The notes below the pieces were generated by a model. It was not told the DNA's origin. It worked only from the letters and a program-made list of their open reading frames with translations, and did no database searches. Position numbers and translations under genes: made by a program. A DNA stretch of 64,000 bases from Caballeronia terrestris (GTDB lineage: Bacteria; Pseudomonadota; Gammaproteobacteria; Burkholderiales; Burkholderiaceae), in the NCBI RefSeq assembly GCF_001544515.1, contig NZ_FCOL02000001.1, forward strand, positions 62,001-126,000, written 5' to 3'. Position 1 is the stretch's first letter; each line of letters begins with the position of its first letter. This document shows, piece after piece, positions 1 through 9,223 of the stretch.

Positions 1-1
1 C

Positions 2-640
2 CACCAGCCGCTCGATACCGCCGCCCTGCACGACGCGTTGCGCGCGGCCGGTTTCGAGACGCTCGATGCCGCGAGCGCCGCGCCGGATCGCGATCACTAT
101 CTGCGCCGGCCCGATCTGGGCCGCAAGCTGTGCGACGCGAGCGCGGCGTCGATCGCCGGTCACGCCGAAGCGGTAAGTGAGCCGCCGGAAATCGTGTTCG
201 TCGTCGCGGACGGACTGTCCGCGTTCGCCGCCGCGCGCCACGCCGTGCCGTTCCTCACGACGCTGCGCCCAAAGCTCGACGGCTGGCGCATCGGCCCGGT
301 CGTCGTCGCGACGCAGGCGCGCGTCGCACTCGGAGACGGCATCGGTGAGCTTTTACGGGCGAGGATCGTCGTCGTGCTGATCGGCGAGCGGCCGGGGCTC
401 AGTTCGCCGGACAGCCTCGGCATCTACCTGACCTACGAGCCGCGCACCGGCCGCAGCGACGCCGAGCGCAACTGCATCTCGAACGTGCGTCCGGAGGGGT
501 TGGCGTATGAACCGGCCGCGTTCAAGTTGCACTACCTGCTGAACGAAGCGCGCCGGCTGAAACTGACCGGCGTCGGGCTGAAGGACGAAAGCGACTCACT
601 GCTCGCGACGTCCCCGAAACCGGACGCGCTCGAAAATTGA
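2..640 (+). CDS. eutC: Ethanolamine ammonia-lyase small subunit EutC (5' partial)
   Basis: Light chain of the adenosylcobalamin-dependent ethanolamine ammonia-lyase, which together with EutB converts ethanolamine to acetaldehyde and ammonia. The frame is open from base 2, so the start lies outside the window and 212 residues are visible. Family landmarks are GERPGLSSPDSLG, YLTYEPRTGR and NCISNVRPEGL in the cobalamin-binding C-terminal part, and the end HYLLNEARRLKLTGVGLKD is typical of EutC. The heavy chain is presumably just upstream. The next gene is an AraC regulator whose first possible codon overlaps this stop. It is a B12 user close to a B12 synthesis region. The identification is secure. 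Confidence 0.93.
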   Translation, partial: HQPLDTAALHDALRAAGFETLDAASAAPDRDHYLRRPDLGRKLCDASAASIAGHAEAVSEPPEIVFVVADGLSAFAAARHAVPFLTTLRPKLDGWRIGPVVVATQARVALGDGIGELLRARIVVVLIGERPGLSSPDSLGIYLTYEPRTGRSDAERNCISNVRPEGLAYEPAAFKLHYLLNEARRLKLTGVGLKDESDSLLATSPKPDALEN

Positions 641-696
641 CCGATATTTTGGCGGGCTATAGTCGGCGCATTGCGCATCCACGATCCGCACCCGCC

Positions 697-1710
697 ATGA
701 CCTCTCCCGCCGATCCCGACGCGCAGGACACCGCATGGCGCGGCCCGTTCTGTGTCGAGAGCCGCGTCGTCCACGATGCGAACGACCAGGCGCGCGCCAT
801 CGCCGGCTGGACGCAGGAGTACGACCAGTTGACGCCCGGCGCCTTCGAAGGCGCGCTCACCGAACTCTGCCTCGATCACGTGCATCTCTTCGCCGAGAGC
901 ACGAGCCACGCGCTGCGTCAGACCTGCGAAGTGCGGCCCGACGCGTACTGGTTCGGCATCCCGGCGGGCGATACCGACTGCGGCCGGATCGGCGCGCGCG
1001 CGATCGCCGCCGACGCGCTCGCGTTCAAGCCCGGCAGCGTCGAGTTCGAACTCGTGACGCCAGCGCGCTATCGCATCTTCGGGATCGTGGTGAAGCGTTC
1101 GGTGCTGCTGCGGCATGCGTCGGAAGTCGAGCACATCGCGTCGGGCGAACTGCTCTTCGCCGATGAGAGCATGTCAATCGGCAGTGCGCGCAAGGCGCGG
1201 CTCTGCGCGGCACTGAACGCGATCCTCGCCGATACCCCGCATGCGTCGATGCCGCTTTCCCCCGCCGCGCGCGACAACCTTCAGTCACAAATTCTCGCGT
1301 CGCTCTTCGACTTGTGCGTGACCGATCGCGCGCATCCGGCGCCGCTCGCGCCGAAACCGCATCGCAAGTGGATCGTCGGGGAGGCGCGCGCTTATGTGCT
1401 TGCGCATCGTGACCGGCCCGTCGCCGTGCCCGAGCTGTGCGCGCAATTGCGCGTGAGCCGCCGGATGCTGCAGTACTGCTTCCAGGAGTTTTACGGGATG
1501 ACGCCGGTCGCGTACCTGCGCGCGATTCGGCTGAACGGCGTGCGGCGGGCATTGCGGGAAGGAGCTAGGGTCAAGGCCGTCAGCGTGCAGGACGTCGCCG
1601 CGGCGTGGGGATTCTGGCATCTGAGCCAGTTTTCGGCGGATTACCGGAAGCTATTCGGCGAAAGGCCGTCGGACACGCTGCGCGACGCCATCGGCGTGCG
1701 CGCAGCGTAG
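697..1710 (+). CDS. AraC-family regulator, EutR-like
   Basis: Predicted DNA-binding activator of 337 residues. The C-terminal third holds an AraC double helix-turn-helix: the first helix region is around VAVPELCAQLRVSRRMLQYCF and the second around SVQDVAAAWGFWHLSQFSADYRKLFGERPSDTLR. The N-terminal part has no recognisable cupin and resembles EutR-type effector domains. It lies just downstream of eutC in the same direction, as expected for a regulator of ethanolamine use. An upstream TTG at 637 that overlaps the eutC stop would add 20 residues; the ATG at 697 is preferred because the added residues look non-coding. The AraC family call is sure; the ethanolamine role is inferred from position. 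Confidence 0.85.
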   Translation: MTSPADPDAQDTAWRGPFCVESRVVHDANDQARAIAGWTQEYDQLTPGAFEGALTELCLDHVHLFAESTSHALRQTCEVRPDAYWFGIPAGDTDCGRIGARAIAADALAFKPGSVEFELVTPARYRIFGIVVKRSVLLRHASEVEHIASGELLFADESMSIGSARKARLCAALNAILADTPHASMPLSPAARDNLQSQILASLFDLCVTDRAHPAPLAPKPHRKWIVGEARAYVLAHRDRPVAVPELCAQLRVSRRMLQYCFQEFYGMTPVAYLRAIRLNGVRRALREGARVKAVSVQDVAAAWGFWHLSQFSADYRKLFGERPSDTLRDAIGVRAA

Positions 1711-1714
1711 GACG

Positions 1715-1888
1715 TCACAACACGAGCGACCCGGCCGAAATCGCGACGATCAGGAAGATCACGAACAGCACCAGGAAGATGAAGAAGAAAATCTTCGCGA
1801 TGCCAGCAGCGCCAGACGACACTCGTCCGAAGCCGAAGAAACCAGCGATCACCGAGATGATCGCGAAAAGAATAGCGAGCTTGAGCAT
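1715..1888 (-). CDS. DUF1328 small membrane protein (YtjA family)
   Basis: A 57-residue protein that is almost entirely hydrophobic, with two membrane segments separated by a short loop ([15 protein letters not shown]). The order of segments, the length and the [15 protein letters not shown] stretch are characteristic of the DUF1328/YtjA family of inner-membrane proteins, whose function is unknown. The ATG at 1888 follows an A-rich stretch. It ends 4 bp from the end of the AraC gene, so the two are convergent. It is a stand-alone gene. Confidence 0.85.
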   Translation of the reverse strand: MLKLAILFAIISVIAGFFGFGRVSSGAAGIAKIFFFIFLVLFVIFLIVAISAGSLVL

Positions 1889-1942
1889 GACGAATCCATT
1901 TTTTTGATTGAAGTCGATGGTTCAAGCAAGGCATGTGCCCGT

Positions 1943-2911
1943 TCAGCGCGTGCAGGCCAGCGTGTATTTGAGCGCTTCCGCTAACACAGCGCTCCACACG
2001 GCCCATGTATGGCCGCCATCGATGATGCGCAATTCCGCCGGCTGATGCGCCTCGCGCAGGTGTGTGTACAGCTGCGAGGCTTCGGCCTGGATGCGCAGGT
2101 CGTCGTCGCCGGCGGCGATGAACATCGGCACGCGATATCCGCCGCCGATGAATCCCTGCCATTGCGCCGGATAGTTGAGCGAGCGCCAGATGCGCGGATC
2201 GAATTGACGCTCACCGAACACGTGCACGTAGCGCGCCGCCGAGCCGACCGGCGGATCGCCCGAATAGATTGCCGGGCCGAGCAGCAGCGCGCCGCAAAAG
2301 AGCTGCGGACGCGACATCGCGTAGCGCAGCGCGCCGAAGCCGCCCATCGATACCCCGCCGATCACCCTGCCCTCGCGCTGCGTCTCGACGGCGTACTGCG
2401 TTTCGATCTCCGGCAGCAGTTCCTCGAAGAACGCGGTTTCGATCGGCTCTTTGCGGTCGACGTACCAGTCGGTTCCGCCCTGCGGCATCACGATCAGGAG
2501 CGGCGGAATCTCGCGCCGCGCGATCAAGCCGTCGACGATGCTTTGCAGGCGACCCTGCGTGATCCAGTCGTAGGCGTCGCCGTTGTTCCCGTGCAGCAGA
2601 TACAGCACGGGATAGCGCTCGCCGTTCGCCGTGTAGCCGGGCGGCAGGTAGAGGACGTAGGGCCAGTCGCGATCGAGGGCTTCGGAGTGCATCGTCCGCG
2701 CGACGATCTTGCTGCCTGCCGCCGACGTGATGACGGGCGGGATCGGCTTTGCCTGCTTCGCTGGTGCAATGCCGCTTTTTACGATCGTCCCGCTCGCCCC
2801 TGCCGACGAAACCTGCGGCGCCGCGTAAGCGGCGACCGTCACGCCGGTGACGGCGAAACTGACCGTTAGTAGCTTTTTAACGCGTGGCGCGAGACGTTGG
2901 GCGAAGGGCAT
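1943..2911 (-). CDS. Secreted alpha/beta-hydrolase esterase (esterase D / Fes-like fold)
   Basis: A 322-residue predicted periplasmic or secreted hydrolase of the putative esterase family (Pfam Esterase type). From the ATG at 2911 it starts with a basic stretch and a hydrophobic core ending at AYAA, typical of a signal peptide. The body has YPVLYLLHGNNGD (oxyanion region), GGVSMGGFGAL with the nucleophile Ser near residue 188, a GDDDLRI acid region and GGHTWAVW with the catalytic His. The substrate cannot be read from sequence. An upstream ATG at 2947 would add 12 residues; 2911 is preferred because it places the signal peptide at the N terminus and clears the terminator at 2925-2954. Confidence 0.85.
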   Translation of the reverse strand: MPFAQRLAPRVKKLLTVSFAVTGVTVAAYAAPQVSSAGASGTIVKSGIAPAKQAKPIPPVITSAAGSKIVARTMHSEALDRDWPYVLYLPPGYTANGERYPVLYLLHGNNGDAYDWITQGRLQSIVDGLIARREIPPLLIVMPQGGTDWYVDRKEPIETAFFEELLPEIETQYAVETQREGRVIGGVSMGGFGALRYAMSRPQLFCGALLLGPAIYSGDPPVGSAARYVHVFGERQFDPRIWRSLNYPAQWQGFIGGGYRVPMFIAAGDDDLRIQAEASQLYTHLREAHQPAELRIIDGGHTWAVWSAVLAEALKYTLACTR

Positions 2912-2924
2912 GGAGCGTCGAGTA

Positions 2925-2954
2925 GTAAAAAGCCGCGCTTTGTACAACGCGGCT
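2925..2954 (-). terminator. Rho-independent terminator after the opgC-like gene
   Basis: Read on the minus strand, a 9-bp perfect stem (AAAGCCGCG with CGCGGCTTT, 10-nt loop) is followed by a short T-rich run TTTTTACT. It begins 11 bp after the stop of the OpgC-like gene and lies before the esterase start, so it separates two transcription units. Confidence 0.7.
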
Positions 2955-2965
2955 TTAATGAATAT

Positions 2966-4105
2966 TCAACGCACGCTACGGGCGCGATTGCCGCCTTCGA
3001 GCGCCGGTTTCGGCGCAATCGCGGGCTTCGGCTTGATCGCGTGCAGGACCGGGCGGCGCAGTTGCGGCACGGCGAGCAAGAGCGAAATCGCGACGGCATC
3101 GGCGGCGAGGCCGAGTGGCACGTCGATCAGACCGCCCGTCAGCGTGAAGAGTACCGAATCGACGACGAGCGAAATTACCGTCCCCGCGACGAAACACACC
3201 ATCCCGTCGCGGCCGACCGCGCCGATCCACGGCAGGCGCGCCGCGATCTTTGCCACGACGCCATAGCGCACGAAATTAGCCGCGATCCACGCGACGGCCA
3301 GAAAGTTCGCGAGACGCGCGCCAGCAAGATTGCGCTTGAAGTCGCTATCGAAGACCGGCGGCAGCACGAGCAGCTTGTAGTAAGCCATCCCCGCGACGAC
3401 CGCGACCGCCGCTACGCTGACCACCCAACCAAACCGGTTCGACGAAACCCGCTGGTAGATCGGCTGGCAGCGCGCGAGCACGCCGAGAACGAACATCAGT
3501 TGCCAGGCGGCGGGGTTGAAGTCCCAGAGATTGTCGTCGACGGAAGGGAGATATTCGCCCAGTTGCGGCGCGAGCGCCCACAGCACGACGCTCCCGCCCA
3601 GCAGCAGCCACGGCTTCGAGCGCGCGAGCGGCACGATCAGCGGGACGGCGAGCGCGAAGAACGCGTACATCGGCAGCACGGCCGAGAGATACGGCTGGCG
3701 CTGGACCAGCAGGATCTCAGAGATGGTGGCGACCGGCGCGCTCAGGAGGCTGTCGAGGTCGTGGAGCGCGAGATTCGGCGCGTGGCCGTAAAAGGGCCGC
3801 AGCACGAAGCTGGCCAGCAGCATCAGCGCCGCCGTTACGACGAACGCGCGGTAAATTTCGAACGAACGCTTGAAGAAACGCCCGCGCGCGACGCTTTCCG
3901 ACTGGCGCGCGGCAAGCGCCGCGTAGGCGGTCGCTGTCGCGAAACCGCCGAGGAACACGAAGACTTCGGCGGCGTCGTTGAGCGCGAACGCGTGCAGCGT
4001 GAAGCGCGACAGCATGCTGCCGCCAATGTGATCGACGACGATGACCAGCAGAACCAGACCGCGAAAGAAGTCGAGTTCGGCGAAGCGTTGAGATTTTCCC
4101 TGCAT
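2966..4105 (-). CDS. OpgC-domain integral membrane protein
   Basis: A 379-residue polytopic membrane protein with about ten hydrophobic segments. The start RFAELDFFRGLVLLVIVVDHIGGS matches the OpgC family of membrane acyltransferases, related to glucan succinylation in osmoregulated periplasmic glucans. The E-D-x-x-RG-x5-I-x-x-DH pattern near residues 8-25 and AEVFVFLGGF are the key landmarks. No opgG or opgH lies nearby, so the substrate is open. The ATG at 4105 places the conserved start close to the N terminus; the frame extends to 4153. A terminator follows at 2925-2954. Confidence 0.82.
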   Translation of the reverse strand: MQGKSQRFAELDFFRGLVLLVIVVDHIGGSMLSRFTLHAFALNDAAEVFVFLGGFATATAYAALAARQSESVARGRFFKRSFEIYRAFVVTAALMLLASFVLRPFYGHAPNLALHDLDSLLSAPVATISEILLVQRQPYLSAVLPMYAFFALAVPLIVPLARSKPWLLLGGSVVLWALAPQLGEYLPSVDDNLWDFNPAAWQLMFVLGVLARCQPIYQRVSSNRFGWVVSVAAVAVVAGMAYYKLLVLPPVFDSDFKRNLAGARLANFLAVAWIAANFVRYGVVAKIAARLPWIGAVGRDGMVCFVAGTVISLVVDSVLFTLTGGLIDVPLGLAADAVAISLLLAVPQLRRPVLHAIKPKPAIAPKPALEGGNRARSVR

Positions 4106-4252
4106 GCGGCGGCTTTCTCGTGGCGCCTGCTCAAAAAACAGGCGCGGAATCAAGGCGAAGCCGCGTGCGACAGGCGGCTCTGAAGAGGGTGGAGTTTACC
4201 CTAATTGCCGCATTGCAACATACAGAACGCCGCACGAAGGTGTTTCACGCTT

Positions 4253-5434
4253 TTACACACTTGCCGCCGCCTCGGCCGCCGCCACCGCTGGCGAAACGAT
4301 CGCCGCCTGCCCCGTCTGGCGGCGCGAGCGGCCCGAACTGAGGTAATCGGCGATCGAATCCTGGGTCACTTCTCCCACATATTGACCATCCGCATCAATG
4401 ACGGGCATCCACGATGAATTGAATTGATACATTTTGGAGAGCACGATCCGCAGATTGTCCTCGACGGACACCGTGCTCGCGAACGGCCGCAACTGCTCGG
4501 CGCACGCGCCCTGTCCGTTGCGCGCCACGCGCCGCTGCACGTAGCCGAGCGCGCGACGATCGTCGCCGAGGACGGTCAGATAGCGGTTGTCGCTCTCTTC
4601 CATCATCTGGTACGCGGCCGCGAGCGGCGTCTCCGCGCGCGCCGTTTCGGGCTGTGTCGCGGCGTCGCCAGCCTTGATCAGCAACAGGCGCTTGAGCGTG
4701 CTGTCCGCGCCGACGAATGCGCCGACGAATTCGTCCTTCGGATGCGCGAGCAGCGTGTCCGGATGGTCGTACTGCACGAGCTTGCCGCGCTTGAACACGG
4801 CGACGCGGTCGCCGAGCTTGATCGCCTCGTCGATGTCGTGGCTCACCATGATCACGGTCTTCTTCAGTTGCCGCTGCATCTGGAAGAACTCGTTCTGGAT
4901 CGACTCGCGGTTGATCGGATCAACGGCGCCGAACGGCTCGTCCATCAGCAGCACGGGCGCATCCGCCGCCAGCGCGCGAATCACGCCGATGCGCTGCTGC
5001 TGCCCGCCCGACAATTCCTTCGGATAGCGCTTCAGGTACAGCTTCGGATCGAGCGCGACCATCGACATCAGCTCGGTCGCGCGCTCGCGGCAGCGCTTCT
5101 TGTCCCAGCCCATCAGGCGCGGCACGATCGTGATGTTTTCCTCGATCGTCATGTTCGGGAAAAGGCCGATCTGCTGGATCACGTAGCCGATGTGCCGGCG
5201 CAGTTCGACTTCGTTCAGCGACATCGTGTCTTCGCCGTTGATCAGCACGCGGCCGGAACTCGGCGCGATCAGGCGGTTGATCATCTTGAGCGTCGTCGTC
5301 TTGCCGCAGCCCGACGGCCCGAGGAATACGCAGATTTCGCCTTCGCCGACGGAGAGGCTCACGGAATCGACGGCGGTCACTTTCTGGCCGTCCTTTTGCG
5401 TGAAAGTCTTGGTGAGTTGGTCGAGTTCGATCAT
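4253..5434 (-). CDS. Osmoprotectant/quaternary-amine ABC transporter ATPase with CBS domains
   Basis: A 393-residue ATPase of the OpuCA/OsmV/YehX group, which powers import of glycine betaine, choline or similar solutes. Walker A is FLGPSGCGKTT, the signature is LSGGQQQRIG, Walker B is VLLMDEPFGAVDP and the H-loop is MVSHDIDEA. The C-terminal ~130 residues form a CBS pair, which in this group senses ionic strength. The start overlaps the stop of the upstream permease by 4 bp (ATGA), so the genes are translationally coupled. It is last in a four-gene minus-strand operon: permease, binding protein, permease, ATPase. The exact solute is not readable. Confidence 0.93.
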   Translation of the reverse strand: MIELDQLTKTFTQKDGQKVTAVDSVSLSVGEGEICVFLGPSGCGKTTTLKMINRLIAPSSGRVLINGEDTMSLNEVELRRHIGYVIQQIGLFPNMTIEENITIVPRLMGWDKKRCRERATELMSMVALDPKLYLKRYPKELSGGQQQRIGVIRALAADAPVLLMDEPFGAVDPINRESIQNEFFQMQRQLKKTVIMVSHDIDEAIKLGDRVAVFKRGKLVQYDHPDTLLAHPKDEFVGAFVGADSTLKRLLLIKAGDAATQPETARAETPLAAAYQMMEESDNRYLTVLGDDRRALGYVQRRVARNGQGACAEQLRPFASTVSVEDNLRIVLSKMYQFNSSWMPVIDADGQYVGEVTQDSIADYLSSGRSRRQTGQAAIVSPAVAAAEAAASV

Positions 5435-6084
5435 GCTTTTTGCACTCCCTTGGGGGTCAGAAGGCGCTGCAGCGCCTGCAGGGCCATATCGGCGACGATC
5501 GCGAGCAGGCTCACGAGCACCGCGCCGACAACGAGTTTCATCATGCTGCTCTGGCCGATCGCGCGAATGATCAGGCTGCCGAGCCCGCCCGCGCCGATCA
5601 CGGCCGCAATCGTCATCACGCCGATGTTCATCACGACCGCCGTGCGCACGCCGCCGAGGATCACCGGCACGGCGAGCGGCAAATCGACGAGGCGCAGCCG
5701 CTGCCAGTAGGTCATGCCGATGCCCACGCCGGCTTCCTTGATGCCCGGATCGACGTTGCGCAGCGCCAGATACGTGTTGCGGATGATCGGCAGGAGCGAG
5801 TACAGGAACACGGCGACGATCGCCGGCACCGCGCCGATGCCCTGTCCGAAGCGCGAAAAGATCGGAATCATCAGGCCGAAGAGCGCGATCGACGGCAGCG
5901 TGAGGATCACGGTGGCGACGCCGAGCATCGGCGCGGCCAGCCATTCGTGACGGCTGATGAAGATGCCGAGCGGCACGCCGACGAGAATCGCGCAGCCCAC
6001 TGCGATTCCCACCAGAAAGACGTGCTGCACGGTGAGTTGAACCAGTTCCGGCCAGTTGGCCGACAAATAGTCGAATACGTTCAT
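5431..6084 (-). CDS. Osmoprotectant ABC transporter permease (OpuCB/OsmW-like)
   Basis: A 217-residue inner-membrane permease with about five to six hydrophobic segments. The EAA loop appears as ALRNVDPGIKEAGVGIGMTYWQRL, and GGVRTAVVMNIGVMTIAAVIGAGGLG is the conserved region of OpuC-type permeases. It is one of two permeases in the operon and presumably forms a heterodimer with the product of the gene starting at 7736. Its stop overlaps the ATPase start by 4 bp. The upstream binding-protein gene ends 12 bp before its ATG. Confidence 0.92.
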   Translation of the reverse strand: MNVFDYLSANWPELVQLTVQHVFLVGIAVGCAILVGVPLGIFISRHEWLAAPMLGVATVILTLPSIALFGLMIPIFSRFGQGIGAVPAIVAVFLYSLLPIIRNTYLALRNVDPGIKEAGVGIGMTYWQRLRLVDLPLAVPVILGGVRTAVVMNIGVMTIAAVIGAGGLGSLIIRAIGQSSMMKLVVGAVLVSLLAIVADMALQALQRLLTPKGVQKA

Positions 6085-6096
6085 GGTTCCGTCCCT

Positions 6097-7002
6097 TTAA
6101 GGCAGCTTGTGCGTGCGCAGGAACTCGGCGGCGACGGCGGGCACCGGCTTGCCGTCGATATCGATCTGCTTGTTCATATCCAGCACGACGTCGTTGTTCA
6201 GCGCCGCCGACAGCGCGTTGAGCTGTGCCGCAAGCTGCGGGTTCTGATCGAGGATCGGCTTGCGGACGACGGGCGTCGCGTTGTAGGCCGGGAAATAGTG
6301 GCGGTCGTCCTCGAGCGGAACGATGTCGAAGCCCTTCACGCGACCATCGGTCGTGTAGATCAGGCCGATCGCGACCTGATCGTTATGCAGCGCCGTGTAG
6401 ACAAGGCCCGGGTCCATCTGGCGCACTTCGGGGCGGCTGAAATCCATGCCGTAGGCGGCTTCGAGCGGCTTCAGACCGTCCGGACGATTCGCGAATTCGG
6501 CGTCCATCGCGAAAACGTGCTTCTTGCCCGGCTCGGCCTTGATCTTCGCGGCGAGCTGGGAAATCGTGCGGATGCCCGTCTTTTCCGCGACCTGCTGCGG
6601 CAAACCGAGCGCATACGTGTTATTCAGCGGCGAGGCGTTCAGCCACACGAGATCGCGTTTGGCATCGAGTTCCTTGACGCGTTCATACATAGTCTTCGGA
6701 TCGAGCTTTTCCGTGATCTTGTTGTAGACGAGCGCCGCCGTGCCCGTGTATTCCCACGTCACGTCGATCTGGCCGTTTTCCTGCGCGCTGCGCAGAAGCA
6801 CGCTGCCGAGGCCGGTGCGCGCGTCAATCGTGTAGCCCTTCGCGCGCAGGTATTGCGTCGTGATTTCGGCGAGCACGTACTGCTCGGTAAAGTTCTTCGC
6901 GCCGATCACGAGATTGGCCGCATAGGCCGAACTAGCCTGCATCGCCGCGCCGAGCAAGACTGCGAGCGCAAGACAGCGCCTGAATCTGGAAGTTTTCATC
7001 AT
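6097..7002 (-). CDS. Osmoprotectant ABC transporter substrate-binding protein
   Basis: A 301-residue periplasmic binding protein of the OpuAC/OpuCC type. The N-terminal signal peptide (MMKTSRFRR then a hydrophobic core) ends at AYAA, followed by NLVIGAKNFTEQYVLAEI, the typical mature start. Conserved pieces are TWEYTGTAALVYNKI and GLIYTTDGRVKGFDIVPLEDD. The ATG at 7002 is chosen because GGAG lies 8 nt upstream and the signal peptide begins there. A frame extension to 7023 would overlap the upstream permease stop by 4 bp. The solute is probably a quaternary amine; this is inference from family. Confidence 0.92.
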   Translation of the reverse strand: MMKTSRFRRCLALAVLLGAAMQASSAYAANLVIGAKNFTEQYVLAEITTQYLRAKGYTIDARTGLGSVLLRSAQENGQIDVTWEYTGTAALVYNKITEKLDPKTMYERVKELDAKRDLVWLNASPLNNTYALGLPQQVAEKTGIRTISQLAAKIKAEPGKKHVFAMDAEFANRPDGLKPLEAAYGMDFSRPEVRQMDPGLVYTALHNDQVAIGLIYTTDGRVKGFDIVPLEDDRHYFPAYNATPVVRKPILDQNPQLAAQLNALSAALNNDVVLDMNKQIDIDGKPVPAVAAEFLRTHKLP

Positions 7003-7019
7003 CTTGGTATCTCCAGGCG

Positions 7020-7736
7020 TCATGCTGCGAGCCCGCGGCGCGCGAGCGCACGGCGGCTCCCCGCTGCGACGATCGCGTCGAGCGCGAGCGCGAGGACAGC
7101 CGTGCCGGCGGCGCCGAGCAGCATTTGCTGCTGGTTGTTCAGGTAGATGCCGGGGAAGATCAGCGTGCCGAGGCTGTCGGCGCCGATCAGGTACGCGAGC
7201 GGCGCGCTACCGACATTGATCGCGAGCGCCGTGCGGATTCCGCCGACCATGATCGGCAGCGCATTGGGCAATTCCACGCGCGTGAGCGACTGCCACGGCG
7301 TCATGCCGATGCCGCGCGCCGCCTCGCGCAGCGCGGGCGACACGCCTTTCATGCCTTCATACGTGTTGCGCGTGATCGGCAGCAGCGAGGCGAGGAAGAG
7401 CGCCGTGATCGCGGGACGGTCGCCGATACCGAAGATGCCGAGCGCGATCGCGAGCACCGCGAGCGACGGAATCGTGTTGCCGATGTTGAAGATCTGCATG
7501 AAGCGCTCGGCGTGCCGCGAAAACGACGGCCGCGAGAGCAGCACGCCCGCCGGCACGCCGACGACGAGCGCGAGCGCCATCGAATAGCCGACGAGGGCCA
7601 GATGCCGCGCGGTGTAGTAGACGAGGTCGTCGCGATACTGATGGAACGCGTCGGCGCCGACCGCACGCGCAAGCAGCACGACGACGATGCCGATCGCGGC
7701 CACGGCGGCGGCGATCCTGATGGGTCGATGATTCAT
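7020..7736 (-). CDS. Osmoprotectant ABC transporter permease (OpuCD/OsmY-permease-like)
   Basis: A 238-residue permease and first gene of the importer operon. The EAA loop is GMKGVSPALREAARGIGMTPWQSL, followed by GGIRTALAINVGSAPLAYLIGADSLG. The ATG at 7736 has AAGGAGA (7747-7753) upstream. The frame stays open to 8159, but the extra residues are Arg/Ser/Cys-rich without any family similarity and are treated as non-coding. Having a permease on each side of the binding protein is a familiar arrangement for this importer class. Confidence 0.9.
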   Translation of the reverse strand: MNHRPIRIAAAVAAIGIVVVLLARAVGADAFHQYRDDLVYYTARHLALVGYSMALALVVGVPAGVLLSRPSFSRHAERFMQIFNIGNTIPSLAVLAIALGIFGIGDRPAITALFLASLLPITRNTYEGMKGVSPALREAARGIGMTPWQSLTRVELPNALPIMVGGIRTALAINVGSAPLAYLIGADSLGTLIFPGIYLNNQQQMLLGAAGTAVLALALDAIVAAGSRRALARRGLAA

Positions 7737-8415
7737 GAAGCGTGAGTCTCCTTGTTCGATGCATCGCCTGAACGGCATGACGATGCGACGCGGCGGCCTG
7801 TCGCGAAAATGCGCGAAACCGCTGCGGAAAAGTTCGACTGAACCGCGGCTGCCGGGGGCAGCGCGACTGAACCGATGGAATCGGCGCGAACGTGGGGCGC
7901 AGGCATCCGGCGATGCATCACATGCCAGAAGCTGAAAACCCGTTCCCGCCCGGCGTTGGCTCGATGCTGAATGCCAAATTTGCCGGGATGGGCAGGACAC
8001 CGTCACGCGGACGGCGATGAGTGAGACCGCAGCCGGTCTTACGGCGCGCTCTGCAAGGAACGGACCAGGCGCCGTGAGGCTTATGCGCCGGTCGTATGAG
8101 CACGGGTTCTGGATGCGTCCGGGCACATGTGTGCGCTTTTTGACGCGAACCCCGCGCAACTATCTTCAAACTGCAGCGATTCTGTTGGCGAGGCGGCAGT
8201 ATATAAAATTGAGACGGCCGCGTCCACCTTTTGAAATAACAACCTTTGCGACGGCAGGAGTTTTCAAGCGTCGAGAACTTTTTTCAACGCCATCTCTCTT
8301 ATCTTTTCATTAACCTTACAATCGTCGCGTGTCGTCAAGTATCATCGGCGGCCCTCGACAGCGCTGCCCGCATCGCTGAACATACCGCAACTCAACGTCA
8401 CTTCGAACGCACCAC
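7737..8415. other. Gene-free divergent intergenic region (679 bp)
   Basis: This region lies between the divergent importer operon and the TerC-family gene. The left part (to about 8160) is GC-rich and accidentally open on the minus strand. The right part (about 8195-8340) is much more AT-rich, with runs such as ATATAAAATT and ACTTTTTTCAA, and probably holds the terC promoter. I looked for a yybP-ykoY manganese riboswitch, which often precedes terC genes, and saw no convincing match. Promoters for both directions must lie here, but none is clear enough to mark. Confidence 0.5.
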
Positions 8416-9180
8416 ATGGACTATTTCCTTGCACTGGCAAGCGATCCCGCCGCCTGGGCCGCCCTCGCAACCCTCGTCGTGATGGAGGTCGTGCTCGGCA
8501 TCGACAACCTGATCTTCATCTCGATTCTCACGAACAAACTGCCGCCCGAGCATCGCGCGCGCACGCAGAAAATCGGCATCGGGCTCGCTCTGATCATGCG
8601 GCTCGGGTTGCTCGGCACGATCGCGCTGATCGTGCGCCTCACGACGCCGATCTTCGAAGCATTCGGACACGGTTTCTCGTGGCGCGACTTGATCCTGATC
8701 GCGGGCGGTGTGTTTCTCGTGTGGAAGGCGACGAAGGAAATTCATCATCACGTCGCGCATGATGACGACGTGGGCGGTTCCGATGCTAAATCTGCGGGTC
8801 TTTCGCCGATGTCGGCGATCGGGCAGATTCTGGTGCTCGACCTAGTGTTTTCGATCGACAGCATCGTGACGGCGGTCGGCATGACCGAACACATTCCGAT
8901 CATGTTTATCGCTGTGATCGCAGCGGTGACGGTGATGCTGTTCGCGGCGGGGCCGCTGTCGCGGTTCATCGAGCGTAATCCGACGATCGTGATGCTGGCG
9001 CTCGGGTTCCTGCTGGTGATCGGGATGACGCTGATCGCGGAAGGGTTTGGATCGCACGTGCCCAAAGGCTACATCTACGCGGCGATGGCGTTCTCGGCGC
9101 TGGTTGAAGGGTTGAATATGCTGTCGCGGAGGGCGAAGACGAAGCGGGCGCGCCTCGAGAGCGCTTCGCGCGACGCGTGA
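8416..9180 (+). CDS. TerC-family integral membrane protein
   Basis: A 254-residue polytopic membrane protein of the TerC family. The N-terminal [18 protein letters not shown] and the second half [17 protein letters not shown] form the internal repeat with conserved acidic residues (E and D in membrane segments) typical of TerC/Alx proteins, linked to metal, often manganese, export or tellurite resistance. A His-rich loop ([10 protein letters not shown]) sits between the repeats. The C-terminal tail is basic. The ATG follows an AT-rich upstream region. No ter operon neighbours are present, so the metal role is family knowledge only. Confidence 0.92.
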   Translation: MDYFLALASDPAAWAALATLVVMEVVLGIDNLIFISILTNKLPPEHRARTQKIGIGLALIMRLGLLGTIALIVRLTTPIFEAFGHGFSWRDLILIAGGVFLVWKATKEIHHHVAHDDDVGGSDAKSAGLSPMSAIGQILVLDLVFSIDSIVTAVGMTEHIPIMFIAVIAAVTVMLFAAGPLSRFIERNPTIVMLALGFLLVIGMTLIAEGFGSHVPKGYIYAAMAFSALVEGLNMLSRRAKTKRARLESASRDA

Positions 9181-9186
9181 TGTGAA

Positions 9187-9220
9187 GGGCGCTGTCGATG
9201 CACCCGAATCGCCAGCGCCC
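9187..9220. terminator. Candidate hairpin between convergent terC and DUF4186 genes
   Basis: An 8-bp perfect stem (GGGCGCTG with CAGCGCCC) with an 18-nt loop begins 6 bp after the TerC-family stop and ends 3 bp before the end of the convergent DUF4186 gene. There is no T-run on either side, so it is a weak candidate for a two-way terminator. Confidence 0.35.
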
Positions 9221-9223
9221 TCA

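Noticed and set aside
5440..7146. A 568-residue plus-strand open frame opposite the osmoprotectant genes.
   Set aside because: Shadow frame, composition rich in Arg, His and Asp, no family match; the minus strand holds complete transporter genes.
7737..8159. Minus-strand open extension upstream of the permease ATG at 7736.
   Set aside because: Translated residues are Arg/Ser/Cys-rich with no domain, and a good ribosome-binding site exists for 7736.
8195..8415. Manganese (yybP-ykoY) riboswitch before the TerC-family gene.
   Set aside because: I could not find the conserved core; only an AT-rich promoter-like stretch is seen.
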